NCBI GenBank assembly: GCA_009763385.1
Contig: CM019823.1
Location: forward strand, 169,228,302 to 169,292,301
Reading direction: 5' to 3'
From: Coix lacryma-jobi var. lacryma-jobi
Lineage: Eukaryota; Streptophyta; Magnoliopsida; Poales; Poaceae
DNA length: 64,000 nt
Below are positions 53,515-64,000 of this stretch, piece by piece. The stretch's first letter is position 1, and each line of letters starts with the position of its first letter. The position numbers were made by a program, and so were the translations under genes. The notes under the pieces are model-generated. The model saw only the letters and a list, made by a program, of their open reading frames with translations. It was not told the origin of the DNA and made no database searches.

Positions 53515-54250
53515 TGGTCTTTTCTCTTGCAAAAGCATGGTTATGCGGCTGCGCCTGCCTTGTGTAACATTTTCCCCGCCGCCGTGTGTGCGTAGTCATT
53601 TGCAACGGGATTAGGAGTGGAACAAGTCACAAGTGCCAGACATGGTGGTAACGGGAAACCGCCTGTGCTGGAACACGGAAGCGCATCCAACGGCTTGTGC
53701 CAGCCTGCGGATGATCGGACGGCAAACGATGCCCCATTTGACGTGGCTGTGGCCTGTGGGCCGTACCTTTGACGGTAATACCGTTGACTCATCATCCCAC
53801 GTCACGTCAAGTGCTAACGTATCGAGCACGGGCGGTTTCGCGGGAAGGCGACCATCATGTGCGAGTACTCATGTCATCACGACTCGATGCCTTTTTTTTT
53901 CGAACAAACTCGTCGATGTGTCTTTTTCTCTGTGGGCGAATTCATCAAGGGAGAGCCAAAGTGTATGACCTTGAAAAAAGCTGCTCTTGGATATATATTT
54001 TTTTCTTTTAAATTTAATTCTATAACCTCAAAATAAAATTTATTTAGCTCTATGGTCTTTCGGTGTTAGGTCAGGAATAAAAAGACTATTTTATCTCTAA
54101 CAAAAAAATAAAACAACTTTGTTTGTATATAGAAAAATTTGTTAAATAGTTTGGCTCAATTACAAATACAATTCACAGTACGTACAATACCAAACTATGA
54201 ATTGCATTCATACAGTACCATGGCAGTACGTATTGTGAATTGTATTCGTA

Positions 54251-54445
54251 AGAGCAACTCCAACGATTTTGTATTTTTTGTTTGACAAAATATGATATTT
54301 GCCAAAATATGATATTTGTCAACTCTCAAATTAATATGGCAAAGGTAAAAAGAATCAATTTCGAACAGTTTTGCATTTAGACTTGGCAAAACTAAAAAAT
54401 TGTGCGCGTGAGAGGGAAATATACCGCGAGAGTAGCACGCGAGGG
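54251..54445. mobile_element. Left part of an AGAGCAACTCCAAC-type MITE, cut by LTR element
   Basis: Starts AGAGCAACTCCAACGATTTT and parallels the element at 53176 (TTTGTTTGACAAAAT, ATATGGCAAAGGTAAAAAGA, AGTTTTGCAT). It stops where the LTR begins at 54446, so the retroelement inserted into it; the rest should lie beyond the window. Confidence 0.65.
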
Positions 54446-56013
54446 TGTTAACACCAGATTTTCGCACGCACGAGGAGATGACAAGTGGGCCCAGCCAACA
54501 AAGAGGAAAGGATTCGGCAAGTAATCAGGCGGTTGTTTGGTCCTCAGAGTTTTCAGCGAATACCTATGCGGTCGGCTATTTTGCAAAGTGGTGGCCCCAT
54601 TCGGAAGATGGATATGGCAAGTAAAGCCGGCTTGCACGAGAAGACACGTGACAATGAAGGACACCGAAGAGGTTAAGAATAGAATTTGTACCTTTCCAAA
54701 TTTTTTATGAAAATCGTAATCGTCTAGGACTCGTGTTTCGTCCAGGGTATAAATATAAGCCCTCGACCATTGTAAATTTGTTCACAACCATATCAATACA
54801 AACCGGCCTCGTGCCACCTTCGAGTCCCTAGTCGTGTCGTCGAGTTCTTCGAGAGGAATCATCGATCCGTCGACCTCCGTAAGTACCGGCAACCTTGCTA
54901 TCATGTCTAGTATCATGCGGTGGATTTAGATATGATGCAAGTAGTCTCGTATGTTAAGCTTAGTATCGTGCGGCGGATTTAACCTTATGACGGGAAGTTT
55001 TTGCTTATGCCTTGTATCGTGCGGCGGATTAAGTCATGAGTAAAAATAGTTATCGGCTCTATTAGATTTGGCAGATCTAATAGATTCATTAAGTTATCAT
55101 GTGTTATACGTTTTATTTATTTAATTCTTGTAACACCCTTTTGCCCAATCTAGATTGATCTTTGTTCGGCCTTGTCGCACGAGTTTGCTTGTGCTCTCTT
55201 TTAATCATAAGATCATGATGGCTGAATCAACTTTCAATCTAGATTGTTACATATTGTGGGTTCATGCATATCAATCATGGTTGGGCTTTGATGAAACTAG
55301 GTGTCGTGCGGCAGATGCAGGTTTTAGATTAGTTTAATCGTGCTTGCTTGTTTGTTCCTTCTTCATGGACCCCAATTCGGCTGGTTTGTCGATCTTGCTT
55401 AAGCTTACACGAGTAATGAGCTTTTATAGATCTGTTCAAATATATGCATGCTTTTAGCTTGTTATAATTAGATTGTATCATGCGGTGGATTAATCTAATT
55501 ATAAGAAGTGGTGTAGACTTATAGCAAGTGGTATCATGCGGTGGATTAGCTTTGCTTGAGTTTATACCTGACCGGTTTATGAAGACTAAACGTGCGGCAG
55601 ATTAGTTGGATTAGCCTATGCATGTGTTATTTGAATAGATCTATATTTGCAAGTTACCTGTTTATAATATCTTTAATTTGTTCAAGCATGTCTTTCTTTA
55701 CATATGCATTCGGTAGTCAATATGCTTTATATACTCTGTTCTCATACTTGCCGAATGACTTTATAAACATGCTCTGACAGACAGCTTCTATAGCTGTGTG
55801 CCGCCGTGATTGGCTTTCAAAGCCGTACATATGGAACTGTCTGGTTTTATCCGGCATGTTCCAAAGGTATTCTCACAGTTTTTTTCCTTGTTGGTTTTCA
55901 GGTCAAACCGACTGGCACGTCTCCGGATTCAGCACATTCTGGGCACCCGATTGAAGCTAGCTTTTCGGATTGGTGTGTGCTTGGCGTGAAGTGTCACGTT
56001 TTGCGTCAACACA
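54446..56013 (+). repeat. 5' LTR of the Tat-like element
   Basis: Starts TGTTAACACCAG. TATA box TATAAATA at 54749-54756. The end is placed at ...CGTCAACACA before the primer site, so within a few bases. Downstream of the TATA box the motif ATCRTGCGGYGGATT recurs at least six times with variants (about 54914-55605). Confidence 0.85.
54749..54756 (+). promoter_or_regulatory. LTR TATA box
   Basis: GGGTATAAATATAAGCC; also present at 63702-63709 in the 3' LTR. Best core promoter candidate of the element. Confidence 0.6.
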
Positions 56014-56018
56014 CTTTT

Positions 56019-56036
56019 TGGCACGCCTAGTGGGAC
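56019..56036 (+). other. Probable primer binding site
   Basis: TGGCACGCCTAGTGGGAC directly follows the LTR end; such TTTGGC(A/G)C sequences sit at this place in plant Tat/Athila-type elements. The priming tRNA was not identified. Confidence 0.55.
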
Positions 56037-56050
56037 CACTTCGTTTCAAG

Positions 56051-59000
56051 ATGCCTGAGATCAGCGACGATCAGATTCTGGACGTGATCATGGATGACTT
56101 GCCGCCAGAGCTGAAAAGTTTAGTACAACAGGCCTGTGATGAATTCCAGCGCAAATGCTTGGCGTCTTTCTCCAAGAACAAGAGCGGCAAAGTCTTCCAG
56201 AAGCAAGAATTCCCGAAGATCATTCCTCATCACCAATCAGAGCCGTCTGACAATAACGAAGAGGAAGCTATTCGAAATATGACTGAATTAGTATACAAAG
56301 CTGTATCGGAAGCCATGACCAATCATCAGGCAGCTTTCTTAAATACTTTTCGTGCTGTCATGGTTAGCATTTTCGGTCCAACAGCGGATAAATGCTTTGA
56401 AGAAGCTGCCGGCCCAATGCAAGGACCACTATTGTTCCCGGTACCTCAACGTCGAAAGATCGCAGAAGAAGGTGGAGCTGGCCCAAGCACAGGTGGTATT
56501 GTTCCTCATGAGACGCAACAACTTCCCCAGACTTATGGCCAGGTCACGTTCGGCACGACGGGGAACGTCCCACAATCTGCTTCTAAAGTGTCTCCTGCAG
56601 CGAACAGGATACAGAGGAATATGTTTGGAGATGGATATCAAGAGTTCGTTGATTATAGCGCAATTAACGCTCTTCCAAATCCAGGCTACAAAAGTTCGGC
56701 AGGACTACATCCTAGGGGGCAAGCACAAGCAGCTCCTGATTCGAATATTGACCTCATCATGCATAGGATGGCTGATATAATGCAAAATCAACTCAGCCTA
56801 AAACCAAAGAGTCAGTCGTATGCTTACAAGTCCCCTTACCCAGAGTGATACAATCGGGTAGCACTTCCTCCAAGGGTGAAGCCTCCCATTGATTTTCCCA
56901 AGTTCTCAGGCCAAGATGACACCAGTACCGTAGAACATATCAGCCGATACTTGATGCAACTTGGAGAGGCATCTACAGATGAAGCTTGGAGGATTCGGTA
57001 CTTCCCATTGTCGTTGACAGGACCAGCCTTCTCGTGGTTTGCTTCTCTGCCAACAAATTCTATCAATACCTGAGCAGAGTTAGAACAGAAATTCCACTCA
57101 TATTTCTTTACGGGTACCAGCGAAAAGAAGTTGGTCGATCTCATGAGCCTGAGGACGAAACATGGCGAGACGCCACAAGAGTATCTACGCCGATTCAGGG
57201 AAACCAAGAATCTTTGCTATTCTCTGAATTTGCCAGACGACCAATTGTCGGGGATAGCCATAGCTGGTATGTTGCCGAGTATCAAAGAAAAGCTATCTGG
57301 CATGGAGTTTGATGACCTCGGGCAATTATCACAAAGGTTCGCAACGATGAGTAATCAAGCCCAGGGATTCAAGACGAATAATCACTTCCAGAAGGGTGAT
57401 GTGGCTGCCGAGATGTATCAAGCTTTCCTGGAAGAAGCGATTGAGTACAATGATGAAGATGAAATAGCTACAGCCGAGATAGTTTGGGCTAAAGAGCCGA
57501 CTCAAGTCAACCAGCGATGGCTGAGGCAACAAAAAGGTACTTATGACTTTGATGTTTCCAAGTCAGATAAATTATTTGAGTACTTGTTGAAGGAAGGACG
57601 CATCAAGTTACCAGAAGGTCACCCTATGCTGCATCCCGAAGGAGTCAAGGATAAGAAGTATTGTGGTTTCCATAATACTAGATCTCATTCCATAAATGAT
57701 TGCCGAGTGTTCAGAGTACGGATCCAGAAAGCTATCCATGATGGACATATGAGGTTTGACGGAAAGATGAAGATTGATGATAGCCCTTTTGGACAGAACA
57801 CTGTGTCCTTCTCTGTTAATATGGTCAACGTAGCTGATCCCAGGGGTAAGAACAAAATGAAAGTGTTAACCTCTGATAGAGCGAGGAAAGCTGGTGCTGT
57901 TGACCCTAATCGGCAAATTACAAATAAAGAGCTTCAGCAGAGGGTTCGGTTTCAAAATAGCCGAGCTGAGATAGGTGAAACTTCCAGACCCAGGGTTACG
58001 ACGCGTATTCTGTTGAATAAATGGCGTCCGGAACAGGAACGGTACCAGAAACAGAGATTTTATGAAAAACAAAAGTTCCTGAAAAAACAACGAAGGTACG
58101 AAGAAGAGATGTACCAAGAGGAACGAGAAGATATGAGGGAGCAAGAACAATCTCATTGGGAGTGCTCGTTTTTCCAGTACTGTTGGAATGAAGGCTTGAA
58201 GCTGCCCGTTAAGAACAACTGCCCTGAGTGCAGTAATCAATATTCTGAATATAGGAAATCTCGAGTCAACCGCCGTTCTGTCTATGAAAGGCTTGGGGCA
58301 CGAGTCCCCGAGGACGATCGGTGTTTAAAAATAAATAATTCTGAAGATTGGCAGGGAAGAAGATTTGCTAATCACAGTTGGACTCGCACTGGAGAAGAAG
58401 AGTACCGCGAGTATGTTTGGCAGAGAGGACAGTGGTGTCCGCCAGGGTTGAGAAGGAGCCAGAAAAGAAGGGTACAACGCCTAAGAAACAGAGAGTTAGA
58501 GCAAGCAAGTGCCAAGATAAAGCGAGTCTGGCGACCTAAAGAAAAGCCGGATGGAAGTGATCGATCGGCTGATGCATGCATGGCTTTCTTTCTTCCGTCA
58601 GAATTCATAGCTCCCGAAGATCAGGATGTCCGAGACGAGGTGTATTCAGACTTTGATGATGGTGAATTCTAGGAGTTGTTGGCTCATCTTGTTTTGGCTC
58701 AACAAGCAGTATTCGATAAACCAGCTAAACATCGACACTTGAAGCCATTGTATATGAGGGGCTATGTTAATGGCAAGCCATTGACCAAGATGTTCATTGA
58801 TGGAGGGGCTGCCATAAACATCATGCCGTATACCACCTTCAGAAAACTTGGGATGGCAAGTGAGGACTTATTGAAGACTGACATGGTGTTGAGGGACTTT
58901 GCTGGTAATTCCTCTGATACTCGGGGAGCAGTTCATGTTGAGTTGACAATCGGAACTAAAACCTTGATCACTACCTTCTTCGTCATTGATGGCAAGGGGG

Positions 59001-60446
59001 CATACAGTTTGCTATTAGGAAGAGATTGGATACATGCAAACTGTTGTGTGCCGTTGTCGGGGGACCACAAAAGGGGTACCCCCAATCAACGCAAAACAAA
59101 TAAGTTAAACCTAGAGCACCAATTAATAAGAGACCTAACTAGTCTAACCCCCTAAAAAACCAACCCCTCGAGGCCTACAACGCCGGCCCAACGCCAGGAA
59201 GCCCGGGCCCGCCAAAGCCTTACCGACCGCCTCATGGTAGCCTACCTCTCGAGCCCCGGCACATAGGCCTCAAGCCCACTACAACCGAACACCGTTCCTC
59301 GAGACCCCACGTGGGGACCTCGAGCCTCTCTAACATGGTAACCTATCCCTCGAGACACATCATACTTCCCTCGAGAAGCGCCAGACATTGGATACCAGCC
59401 CCATACTGCGCATTTAATGCGTCCACCTACTCCGGTCACATCCTCCGGTACACGACGTATGCCACAGTGAACCGGGGCTAGAGTCAAACCTCGTTTTCAC
59501 CACAAGCATGTGCAAAAAGGCACAAGTACAACACTGTTAGGCCATACCCTGCACTGTAGCACACTCGAGCCACATCTCGAGACCTGGATTCCCGCTGTAC
59601 GACCGAGTTTTCCGGGACTTGCCCATACCTGCGGGGGCTCGAGCCCCCCGTAGGCGCCACCTCGAGGCCGGCCCTGCGCCCCTCGAGCCCTGACTGCTTT
59701 CATGCTATTGGAGGACAGGTACCCCAAGACCCGGAGGGACCCTGCCACGTCCTGTACGTGCCGGAATAGGCGTTGCACGGCCTCCACGTCACCACGCCTC
59801 CACGTCCGCGTCCGGGATGGAAGCCACGCTTCAAGGACGCCTCAACAGCAACCCCCACGCCGGCTCCAGTGACTTCGACAAGACAGAATTCCAACCCTTC
59901 GCCGTATTGGGCGTTGTACATGTCACTCCTGTGTAACCCTGGCCTCCTTTTGTTCTATAAAAGAGGACACCAGGGCCCTCCACGCAGACGAGTCCACACG
60001 ACACACGCACGAGTCTAGACTCTCGTCCACGCTCGTTGAGCTTGTATTGCCCCTGTACAAGCACTTAGGTGCAAGTAATACAAGAACCTCCTCCCCCCGC
60101 TGGACGTAGGGCCTTCTTTGCCCGAACCAGGTTAAACCCTTGTGTCATCTTGCATCATCATCCAGGAAGAGAGCACGCGATCATATTACTAGTTGGTGTC
60201 ATACCCCCGGGGTCGAAACACCGACAGCCGTCAACTATGCATCAATTCCTTATCCAGTGGATTGGAGATGATATCGAAATTGTCCATGCTGATGATTCGG
60301 TGAGTGTTGCTAATACGGAGCCCATCTACTGGGAATATGATGGTGTCGAGTGCTTCTCTGGAAGAGCTTGGGAAGTTGGTCCTGTGAATGTTTTCGACAA
60401 GGACCAACAGCCGATTCAGACAATCGGCTCTCAGAGTAATTTTTAA
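56051..60446 (+). pseudogene. Gag-protease frame, broken by three stops and a solo-LTR insertion
   Basis: One reading frame runs from ATG 56051 to 59054 but holds in-frame stops at 56846-56848 (TGA), 57071-57073 (TGA) and 58670-58672 (TAG). It resumes after the inserted solo LTR at 60227 and ends TAA at 60444-60446. Gag part: PPIDFPKFSGQDDTSTVEHI, LTGPAFSWFASLP, then LMSLRTKHGETPQEYLRRF. A zinc-finger-like segment (CGFHNTRSHSINDC) and a long basic, Arg/Gln/Glu-rich region (about 58000-58520) follow. Aspartic protease-like part: MFIDGGAAINIMPYTTFRKL and YSLLLGRDWIHAN (58790-59040). No RT follows. The pattern is that of Tat-lineage gag-pro. The stops suggest the copy no longer makes full-length Gag. 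Confidence 0.82.
59055..60226 (+). mobile_element. Solo LTR nested in the gag-protease gene
   Basis: A 1172-bp sequence starting TGTCGGGGGACCAC and ending GAAACACCGACA, flanked by the 5-bp duplication GCCGT (59050-59054, 60227-60231). It contains TATAAAA at 59956-59962 and many CTCGAG words, but no internal coding region or second LTR. It is therefore a solo LTR left by recombination of a full element. TGTCGG...CCGACA ends are common in grass gypsy families. Orientation is set by the TATA box. Confidence 0.9.
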
Positions 60447-62577
60447 ATAATCCAGCTGATGGTAATGGAGAAGAGTTGAGACCAAGTTTCATGTCGGCTG
60501 ACAAGGAATAAAGTATTGATGATGAAGCCGAGATAGGAATGATATATACCAAGTTTGGGTCTCGAGCGTTTAAAAAGTTCTGGTTATTTCTCCATTACTG
60601 AAGCCCAAAGAAGGTCGAGAGTTTACACGAAGTGACGTACAACGAAGAGTCTTGGTGAAATTGAAAAGCATATGAAGGCATTTTCTCAACTTGGTGATCA
60701 TTTCAAGTTGTACGTGGCGGCCGATAGCCTTACAACAGGATCGACCCTTTTTTTAAATTTAAAGGAAAAGATAGGTAGCAGCTAGCTTTAGCCGAAAATG
60801 TTAAACCCGGAGAAGGGTATTCGGCTGTAGAGAGAGATTTTGTTCATATATGCGTTACCCGTGGACTAAAGCTTCGGCACTATTTGTTAAAGGCCGAATG
60901 CGTGGAAATTGTATCTGGAGCGGATTCAAAGACATTTTTATACAACCGATGTGAAAGAGCATCGCCTTTAGCAGAAAAATATTCCAAGAAGTTTAAGTTA
61001 TAGCCGATATTATTTATATCGCCTTTAGTGCAAGAGTGTTCATAACCCGATAATCCTAGCGTTTTTCAAATAGTAGGTTTATTGGGAGAAGAGAAAGGTG
61101 AAGTGCAGTAAATGAAATGCCGAGTGACATGACACATCAAAAACGGGATCCAGTCGACTAAAATGACGTCATACATTCGGCAAATATTCTTCTGGGGGGA
61201 AGTTACAATCAAAAGGGATCATTGGAGTCGAGAGATGCAAATAAACATTGCTCAGAGAAGAACAAACTTCATTTATTCAATTACAAATCTGTCCTAGTAC
61301 AAACTACTTTCGGAGTGATTTGTTCAGAACAGACTGAAGACCAGTGATTTCAGCGAAGGGCAACGGCGTGATCATCATCTTCGAAGTCGTCCAGGGGCTC
61401 ATCTGAAGAAGCCGATTGGTGAAAAAGGATATTTCCCTTAAAACCAAAAATTCATTACCGCTGGTACGAGGGGGATCTCAGTGTGCACACCTTGGATGAT
61501 GACCTAATCTATGTAACCATTTTCAGCATCAAGATGCATACCTTCGATGACGGCCCGATCTGTGCGGCCATCCGTAGCATCAAGACAGTCATTCTTCGCG
61601 GGAAGAGCTGGCGAAGGAAGGAAAATGTGTCAGGCAGGCATGAGCTCGATCGAAAGAAGGGGGTCAAAGTGAGGGTTTCGTTAACCTCTGATAGCGTTGC
61701 AGATTTGTTTCCACTGGAAATAAAGCAGTAAGTCAAGGATGGATGAACAAGAGAAGCTACCGCATGGGGGGCAAGAAATCAGTTTTTTACCCATAAACAC
61801 CAGTGAGTTGATGCCTGGCTTCCTCCTGCCCCGCTCCTGATAGGGTGTCTGCAGTGATTGCTGTGGCCTGCCATTATTGGAAACGCAGGCGAAAGATTTT
61901 CTCTCTGGCTTGAGCTTAAAAGCCAAGAAGTAGAAAGTTTGCAAGTCAAACTGATCAATTAGAGTCAAGGGAGATGACCTGTCTGAAGTCATATTTCTAA
62001 AAGCCATAGCTTGCGCACTGTTAAGTCACACGTCGGGCTGGGGTTCTCATAGTCTATGGGCCGTTATTGGGCCGGACCAAGTCTTGCTGACCTGGGGAGC
62101 TCATGGGACCGATAGAATTCGGCTGAAAATGGTTGCTATATGGAGTGTTCACTTTCGGCTGATTATTTAAGGATTCATATTGCCGATTGACACTAAGGGC
62201 AGGAAGGTGAAAATGGAAGAGTCCCGTGAAGAATTTTATCCTAATGTCATCATGAATCAAGCGGCTGACAGCTTTGGTGACTAATGGTTACTTGCGGGGA
62301 AGTGACAATCTGCATGATTATCAGCAACAGCCGATGTAATGTACATCGCCGTTAAGGTAAAGAGAAAATCGGTAGCTGGTACACGAAACGAAACATATGT
62401 TGATCTCGAAGGATCAGTCACAGATTGGGTTCAAGAGGACGAACAGAGGATTTTTATTTACAAAGGGAAGATGCAAGGTTATCAGTTTGTCCACTCCATC
62501 CTACGCCTAATCGGGAGAAAGTGATTAAAGGCGTCGGCCAGATCTGTTCCGGCTTCCTTCATATCTTCTACGGAATG
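60447..62577. other. Interior of the Tat-like element without recognised genes
   Basis: I see no RT, RNase H or integrase motif on either strand. Short frames lack domains. The segments resemble degenerate element-specific DNA with many GCCGAT/ATCGGC words. Confidence 0.6.
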
Positions 62578-63147
62578 TTATACTCTATCCTCCAGTTCTT
62601 GCTCGCAGACATCAAATCTGCGGTAATCAGCGCCAGAATGAATCCTCACGGCGGAGAAGGCGAGCGTCGCGCCGTACCCCATGCCGGCCCTAGAGATGAT
62701 GGGGATGATTCGGTTAACTTCATTCACCCGCTTCAGGGGTGTCATACCCGCTACATCGGCCGTGACGGCGAGCTTGGTGATGGCAGCTTCAAGGGTGTGG
62801 AGTTTGGCTGCTAGAGCTAAAAGGAGGAAGAGTGAATAAAGGAGAAAAAAGAGAATAAGGAAAGAAATGAAGAAAATACTAACCGGTGGCTCGTTCCCGA
62901 GCAGCGTCACGCTCTCGAGAGATTCGGGTAATCTCCCAATCCTTTCCCTCCAGATCAAATTGAAGATCCGCAAGCTTCCGGGTCAGGTCCTCAGGGAGGT
63001 CATCACTGGTTCTCCTGAAGGAAGCAACGAAGTAAGATTACTACTTCATTTTTGGGACAATCAAGAGAAGGGAGAAAGGAGTAACCTCCTCTTAGAAGTG
63101 CTAGAAGCTCCGAACTCGGAGCTATGGCGGCTCGCCTCAGAAGACAT
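62578..63147 (-). CDS. Antisense three-exon gene inside the Tat-like element
   Basis: On the minus strand three exons join in frame by GT/AG sites: 63086-63147 (ATG at 63145-63147), 62884-63014 and 62578-62810 (stop TAA), 141 residues. Exon 1 encodes the Ser-rich MSSEASRHSSEFGASSTSKR. Exon 2 encodes a charged helical segment (DLPEDLTRKLADLQFDLEGK, ITRISRERDAARERATG), likely coiled coil. Exon 3 encodes KLHTLEAAITKLAV...MTPLKRVNEVNRIIPIISR and the tail RRFDVCEQELEDRV. Introns are 71 and 73 bp, with a 3-bp acceptor choice at exon 3 (62810 or 62807). No stop or frameshift interrupts it, unlike gag-pro on the other strand. Antisense extra ORFs before the 3' LTR are known in Tat-lineage elements such as Grande; the function is unknown. 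It could be expressed from a promoter at or near the 3' LTR. Confidence 0.7.
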
Positions 63148-63387
63148 CTTCTAATCGATTGGGGGTAACAGGAGAAAAGAGGGTTTTTTGGATTGGAAGC
63201 GAAGCAGGGAGTTCGGAAAGCACGAGCCGAAATAAGAGTGAAAGGGGGGCTTTAAAGAATCCCAGAGGCGCATCGGGAGATGAATCGACAAGTACAGCAA
63301 TTAAGACGTGCGAAGGTGGATGCTTTCGGAGGTTCCACGTCAGTGCACAAGGAAAAAGAAATTTTGGAATAAATATTTATCCCAAAA

Positions 63388-63399
63388 TTAGGGGGCATG
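63388..63399 (+). other. Polypurine tract of the Tat-like element
   Basis: TTAGGGGGCATG directly before the 3' LTR start; a short but typical purine run. Confidence 0.6.
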
Positions 63400-64000
63400 T
63401 GTTAACACCAGATTTTCGCACGCACGAGGAGATGACAAGTGGGCCCAGCCAGCAAAGAGGAAAGGATTCAGCAAGTAATCAGGCGGCTGTTTGGTCCTCA
63501 GAGTTTTCAGTGAATACCTATGCGGTCGGCTATTTTGCAAAGTGGTGGCCCCATTCGGAAGATGGATATGGCAAGTAAAGCCGGCTTGCACGAGAAGACA
63601 CGTGACAATGAAGGACGCCGAAGAGGTTAAGAATAGAATTTTTACCTTTCCATATTTTTTATGAAAATCGTAATCGTCTAGGACTCGTGTTTCGTCCAGG
63701 GTATAAATATAAGCCCTCGACCATTGTAAATTTGTTCACAACCATATCAATACAAACCGGCCTCGTGCCACCTTCGAGTCCCTAGTCGTGTCGTCGAGTT
63801 CTTCGAGAGGAATCATCGATCCGTCGACCTTCGTAAGTACCGACAACCTTGCTATCATGTCTAGTATCATGCGGTGGATTTAGATATGATGCAAGTAGTC
63901 TCGTATGTTAAGCTTAGTATCGTGCGGCGGATTTAAGCTTATGACGGGAAGTTTTTGCTTATGCCTTGTATCGTGCGGCGGATTAAGTCATGAGTAAAAA
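63400..64000 (+). repeat. 3' LTR of the Tat-like element, partial
   Basis: Begins TGTTAACACCAG and follows 54446-55046 throughout with about ten base differences (for example CCAGCAAAG for CCAACAAAG, ATTTTTACC for ATTTGTACC). Continues past the window end. Confidence 0.92.

Larger units (their letters stand above)
51404..54445. other. Intergenic region between two LTR elements
   Basis: No gene recognised. It holds the palindromic-ended repeat copy B, a fold-back element, a Stowaway MITE and two related GAGCATCTCCAAC-type MITEs, the second cut by the next LTR element. Short frames lack domains. Confidence 0.55.
54446..64000 (+). mobile_element. Non-autonomous Ty3/gypsy (Tat-like) LTR element, 3' end beyond window
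   Basis: The LTR at 54446-56013 recurs from 63400 to the window end in the same orientation. Internal order: primer site, broken gag-protease frame, nested solo LTR, remaining interior, antisense spliced gene, polypurine stretch, 3' LTR. I find no reverse transcriptase, RNase H or integrase motif anywhere in the 7.4-kb interior, so it would need proteins from a partner element. In the 601 bp of LTR overlap about ten differences are visible (about 1.7%), much older than the chromovirus element upstream. Confidence 0.88.

Noticed and set aside
60447..62577. Hidden RT or integrase remnants in the Tat-like element
   Set aside because: I looked on both strands for FIDD/YxDD, the HHCC and the D,D35E spacing and found none; heavily decayed remnants cannot be excluded without a profile search.
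1..64000. CRISPR arrays, bacterial operons, rRNA genes
   Set aside because: No regular spacer-repeat array, no rRNA-like sequence, and gene structure is that of a plant nucleus.

Overview
The window looks like nuclear DNA of a panicoid grass (Sorghum, Saccharum, Miscanthus, Setaria or maize type). The reasons are spliced plant genes with monocot-like GC-rich first exons, CACTA ends carrying TTTGCCGAGTGC subterminal repeats, Stowaway and Tourist MITEs, and large Ty3/gypsy LTR elements. The species is not proven by the sequence.

Layout of the first 36.5 kb (gene-bearing half): 1-2559 is the 3' part of a CACTA element carrying a spliced Ulp1-like peptidase gene. 3091-3807 (+) is an intronless MIZU-KUSSEI1-like (DUF617) gene. 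6455-7057 (-) is a PR-1/CAP secreted protein. 8846-11158 (-) is a BED-finger, hAT-derived RICESLEEPER/DAYSLEEPER-like protein with a 5'UTR intron. 15240-18169 (-) is a four-exon GRF-interacting factor (GIF1/AN3). 28176-28451 (+) is a small secreted-peptide candidate. 32637-36425 (-) is a ten-exon ER oxidoreductin (ERO1). Between them lie MITEs, CACTA fragments, microsatellites and long stretches where I see no gene.

The last 27 kb is mostly retrotransposon. 37823-51403 is a complete, very young Ty3/gypsy chromovirus with 3.9-kb LTRs that are nearly identical, the target duplication ACATA, a Met-tRNA-type primer site, and one intact Gag-Pol frame ending in a chromodomain. Ahead of gag it carries a separate 202-codon ORF that begins with a close copy of the histone H3 tail, followed by a helical segment and an acidic tail. 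54446 to beyond the window end is a second, older Ty3/gypsy element of Tat-like type. It has a gag-protease frame broken by stops, no RT/RNase H/integrase that I can find, a nested solo LTR (59055-60226), and a three-exon antisense gene just before its 3' LTR.

How the parts relate: the host genes are unrelated housekeeping, growth and defence genes and form no operon-like unit. The most unusual biology is in the retroelements: an H3-tail mimic beside a chromodomain integrase, an apparent catalytic substitution in RNase H of an otherwise intact young element, and a spliced antisense gene in a non-autonomous element. All exon boundaries were read by eye from GT/AG sites, frame continuity and family knowledge; no searches were run.
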